Part shown: in pieces, positions 60,811 through 64,000 of the stretch
How positions within the stretch are numbered: the stretch's first letter is position 1
Layout of the letters: each line of letters opens with the position of its first letter
Assembly (NCBI RefSeq): GCF_900091445.1
Contig: NZ_LT607733.1
Coordinates: 4,677,001-4,741,000 of the forward strand
Reading direction: 5' to 3'
DNA: 64,000 nucleotides
Origin: Micromonospora echinofusca
GTDB taxonomy: Bacteria > Actinomycetota > Actinomycetes > Mycobacteriales > Micromonosporaceae
Notes under the pieces: model-generated
Seen by the model: only the letters and a program-made list of their open reading frames with translations
What the model was told of the DNA's origin: nothing
Database searches by the model: none
Program-made: the position numbers and the translations under genes

Positions 60811-61293
60811 TCAGCCCCGCGCGGACGGCAGGAGCTCGACGACCAGCTCGTCGTCCTCCATCGCCCCCGTGGGCACGAAGCCGAGGCTCGTGTAGAGGCG
60901 GGCGGCCTGGGCGTTCTCGGGGTGGTAGGAGAGCCGGACGGGGTGTCCGCCGTCCTGGTCGCCCAGCCACGCGGCCAGGGTGCGCACGGCCGCCCGGCCG
61001 ACGCCCCGGTCCTGCTCGGCCGCGTCGATCACCATGCCGCCGATCCAGCGCGACCCGTCGTCGTCGACGCCCCACATGACGTGCCCGACGACGGTGTCGT
61101 CCGCGTACACCGCCAGCGAGTTCCACACGTCGGAACGCATGGTCAGCAGCAGGTAGCGGGCGGCCAGCGCCGCGACCCACGCGCGCTGGTCGTCGCGCGG
61201 GGCGACATCGGCCACCGCCCGCCAGTTGTCGTCGTCCACGGGGCGCAGGGTGACCCGGCGCCCGGCCCGGTCGGAGAGTCCAGATTCGATCAT
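60811..61293 (-). CDS. GNAT family N-acetyltransferase
   Basis: A 160-aa GNAT starting RVTLRPVDDDNWRAVADV, with IGGMVIDAAEQDRGVGRAAV as acetyl-CoA loop and YHPENAQAARLYTSLGFV as motif B. Of the SpeG/Bls-like general subgroup; spermidine acetylation is possible but not shown. Between dapB and the VOC gene. Confidence 0.88.
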   Translation of the reverse strand: MIESGLSDRAGRRVTLRPVDDDNWRAVADVAPRDDQRAWVAALAARYLLLTMRSDVWNSLAVYADDTVVGHVMWGVDDDGSRWIGGMVIDAAEQDRGVGRAAVRTLAAWLGDQDGGHPVRLSYHPENAQAARLYTSLGFVPTGAMEDDELVVELLPSARG

Positions 61294-61339
61294 CCGGGCA
61301 GCCTAGGGACCGCCCGGGTGCTCCGCGAAGGGTTTACCG

Positions 61340-63760
<2,421 letters not shown>

Positions 63761-64000
63761 TCAGCTGCGTCGGGTGCGGCGGCGCGGACGCTCGCCGCCC
63801 TCGCCACCCTCGCCGCCGCCCTCGCCGCGCTCGCCGCCGCCCGGGCCACGACCGCCCCGGTCGCCGCCGCGCTCCCGGTCGCCCCGGTCACGCGGAGCCC
63901 GGTCGTCACGGTCCCGGCCGGCCGGACGCTCGCCGCCGGCGGCCTCGCCTGCGGCCGGCGCCTCGGCGCCCTCCGGGCGGACCTTGTCCAGGTAGATCTT
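63761..64000 (-). CDS. pnp: Polyribonucleotide nucleotidyltransferase, C-terminal end only
   Basis: The last 79 codons of a gene that continues beyond the window. It begins KIYLDKVRPEGAEAP, fitting the last strand of the S1 RNA-binding domain, and then becomes a tail of RGD/RGG/GGE-type repeats ending RPRRRTRRS. The call rests on this fragment plus the order pnp-M16-dapB. The tail is much more Arg/Gly/Glu-repetitive than typical PNPase ends and probably helps bind RNA or degradosome partners. Confidence 0.8.
   Translation of the reverse strand, partial: KIYLDKVRPEGAEAPAAGEAAGGERPAGRDRDDRAPRDRGDRERGGDRGGRGPGGGERGEGGGEGGEGGERPRRRTRRS

Overview
The window is very GC-rich, densely coding actinobacterial chromosome, probably Micromonosporaceae (Micromonospora-like). 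The evidence is the gene content and order (ftsK, pgsA, clgR, pspA, pspM, and recA with recX and a DUF3046 gene), frequent GTG starts, 4-nt ATGA/GTGA gene overlaps, and GC-rich hairpin terminators without U-tracts. The genus is an inference. I see no rRNA, tRNA, CRISPR array, prophage or insertion sequence.

Layout. 1-1.1 kb: end of a glutamate-type ABC importer (two permeases). 1.1-6.8 kb: RNase Y, a 0.9 kb stretch without a gene, a BKACE-family enzyme, recX, recA and DUF3046. The recA upstream region carries a LexA-type box, a RecA-NDp/PafBC-type promoter and two DnaA-box-like sites. 6.7-13.7 kb: MFS transporter, acyl-CoA dehydrogenase, a gene relic beside a 22-bp-arm palindrome, UdgX, and a MocR-type regulator divergent from a flavin-barrel/GNAT fusion and a LysE exporter. 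13.7-19.0 kb: Spo0M-like protein, two CNNM/CBS membrane proteins, and a secreted M28 aminopeptidase. 19.2-25.2 kb: a complete Mrp Na+/H+ antiporter operon (A fused to B, then C, D, E, F, G).

25.3-39.1 kb: a small unknown protein, the giant helicase Lhr, an intergenic element with tandem operator-like palindromes and a 40-bp palindrome, a lipoprotein, a GNAT/SAM-hydrolase fusion, a secreted SH3b protein, Nei2, and a CotA-like multicopper oxidase with three FN3 domains that has lost nearly all copper ligands. 39.2-49 kb: pspM, pspA, clgR, cinA, pgsA and rimO (all minus strand), an ornithine-cyclodeaminase-like gene, a guanidine-III riboswitch with an SMR exporter, a small membrane protein, and ftsK. 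49-55.6 kb: two YbjN-domain genes, a PEP mutase/ICL-family enzyme, RNase J, dapA and thyX. 55.9-64 kb: DUF2752 protein, YcaQ-like glycosylase, a GT87-type mannosyltransferase, three GNATs, a VOC protein, dapB, an M16 peptidase and the 3' end of pnp.

Together this is a mostly conserved housekeeping block: DNA repair (recA, recX, udgX, nei2, lhr, ycaQ), RNA turnover (rny, rnj, pnp), lysine/DAP and dTMP synthesis, envelope stress and chromosome translocation. Accessory genes are scattered between these. The most unusual items are the ligand-poor multicopper oxidase, the GNAT/SAM-hydrolase fusion and the element at 30659-30787.
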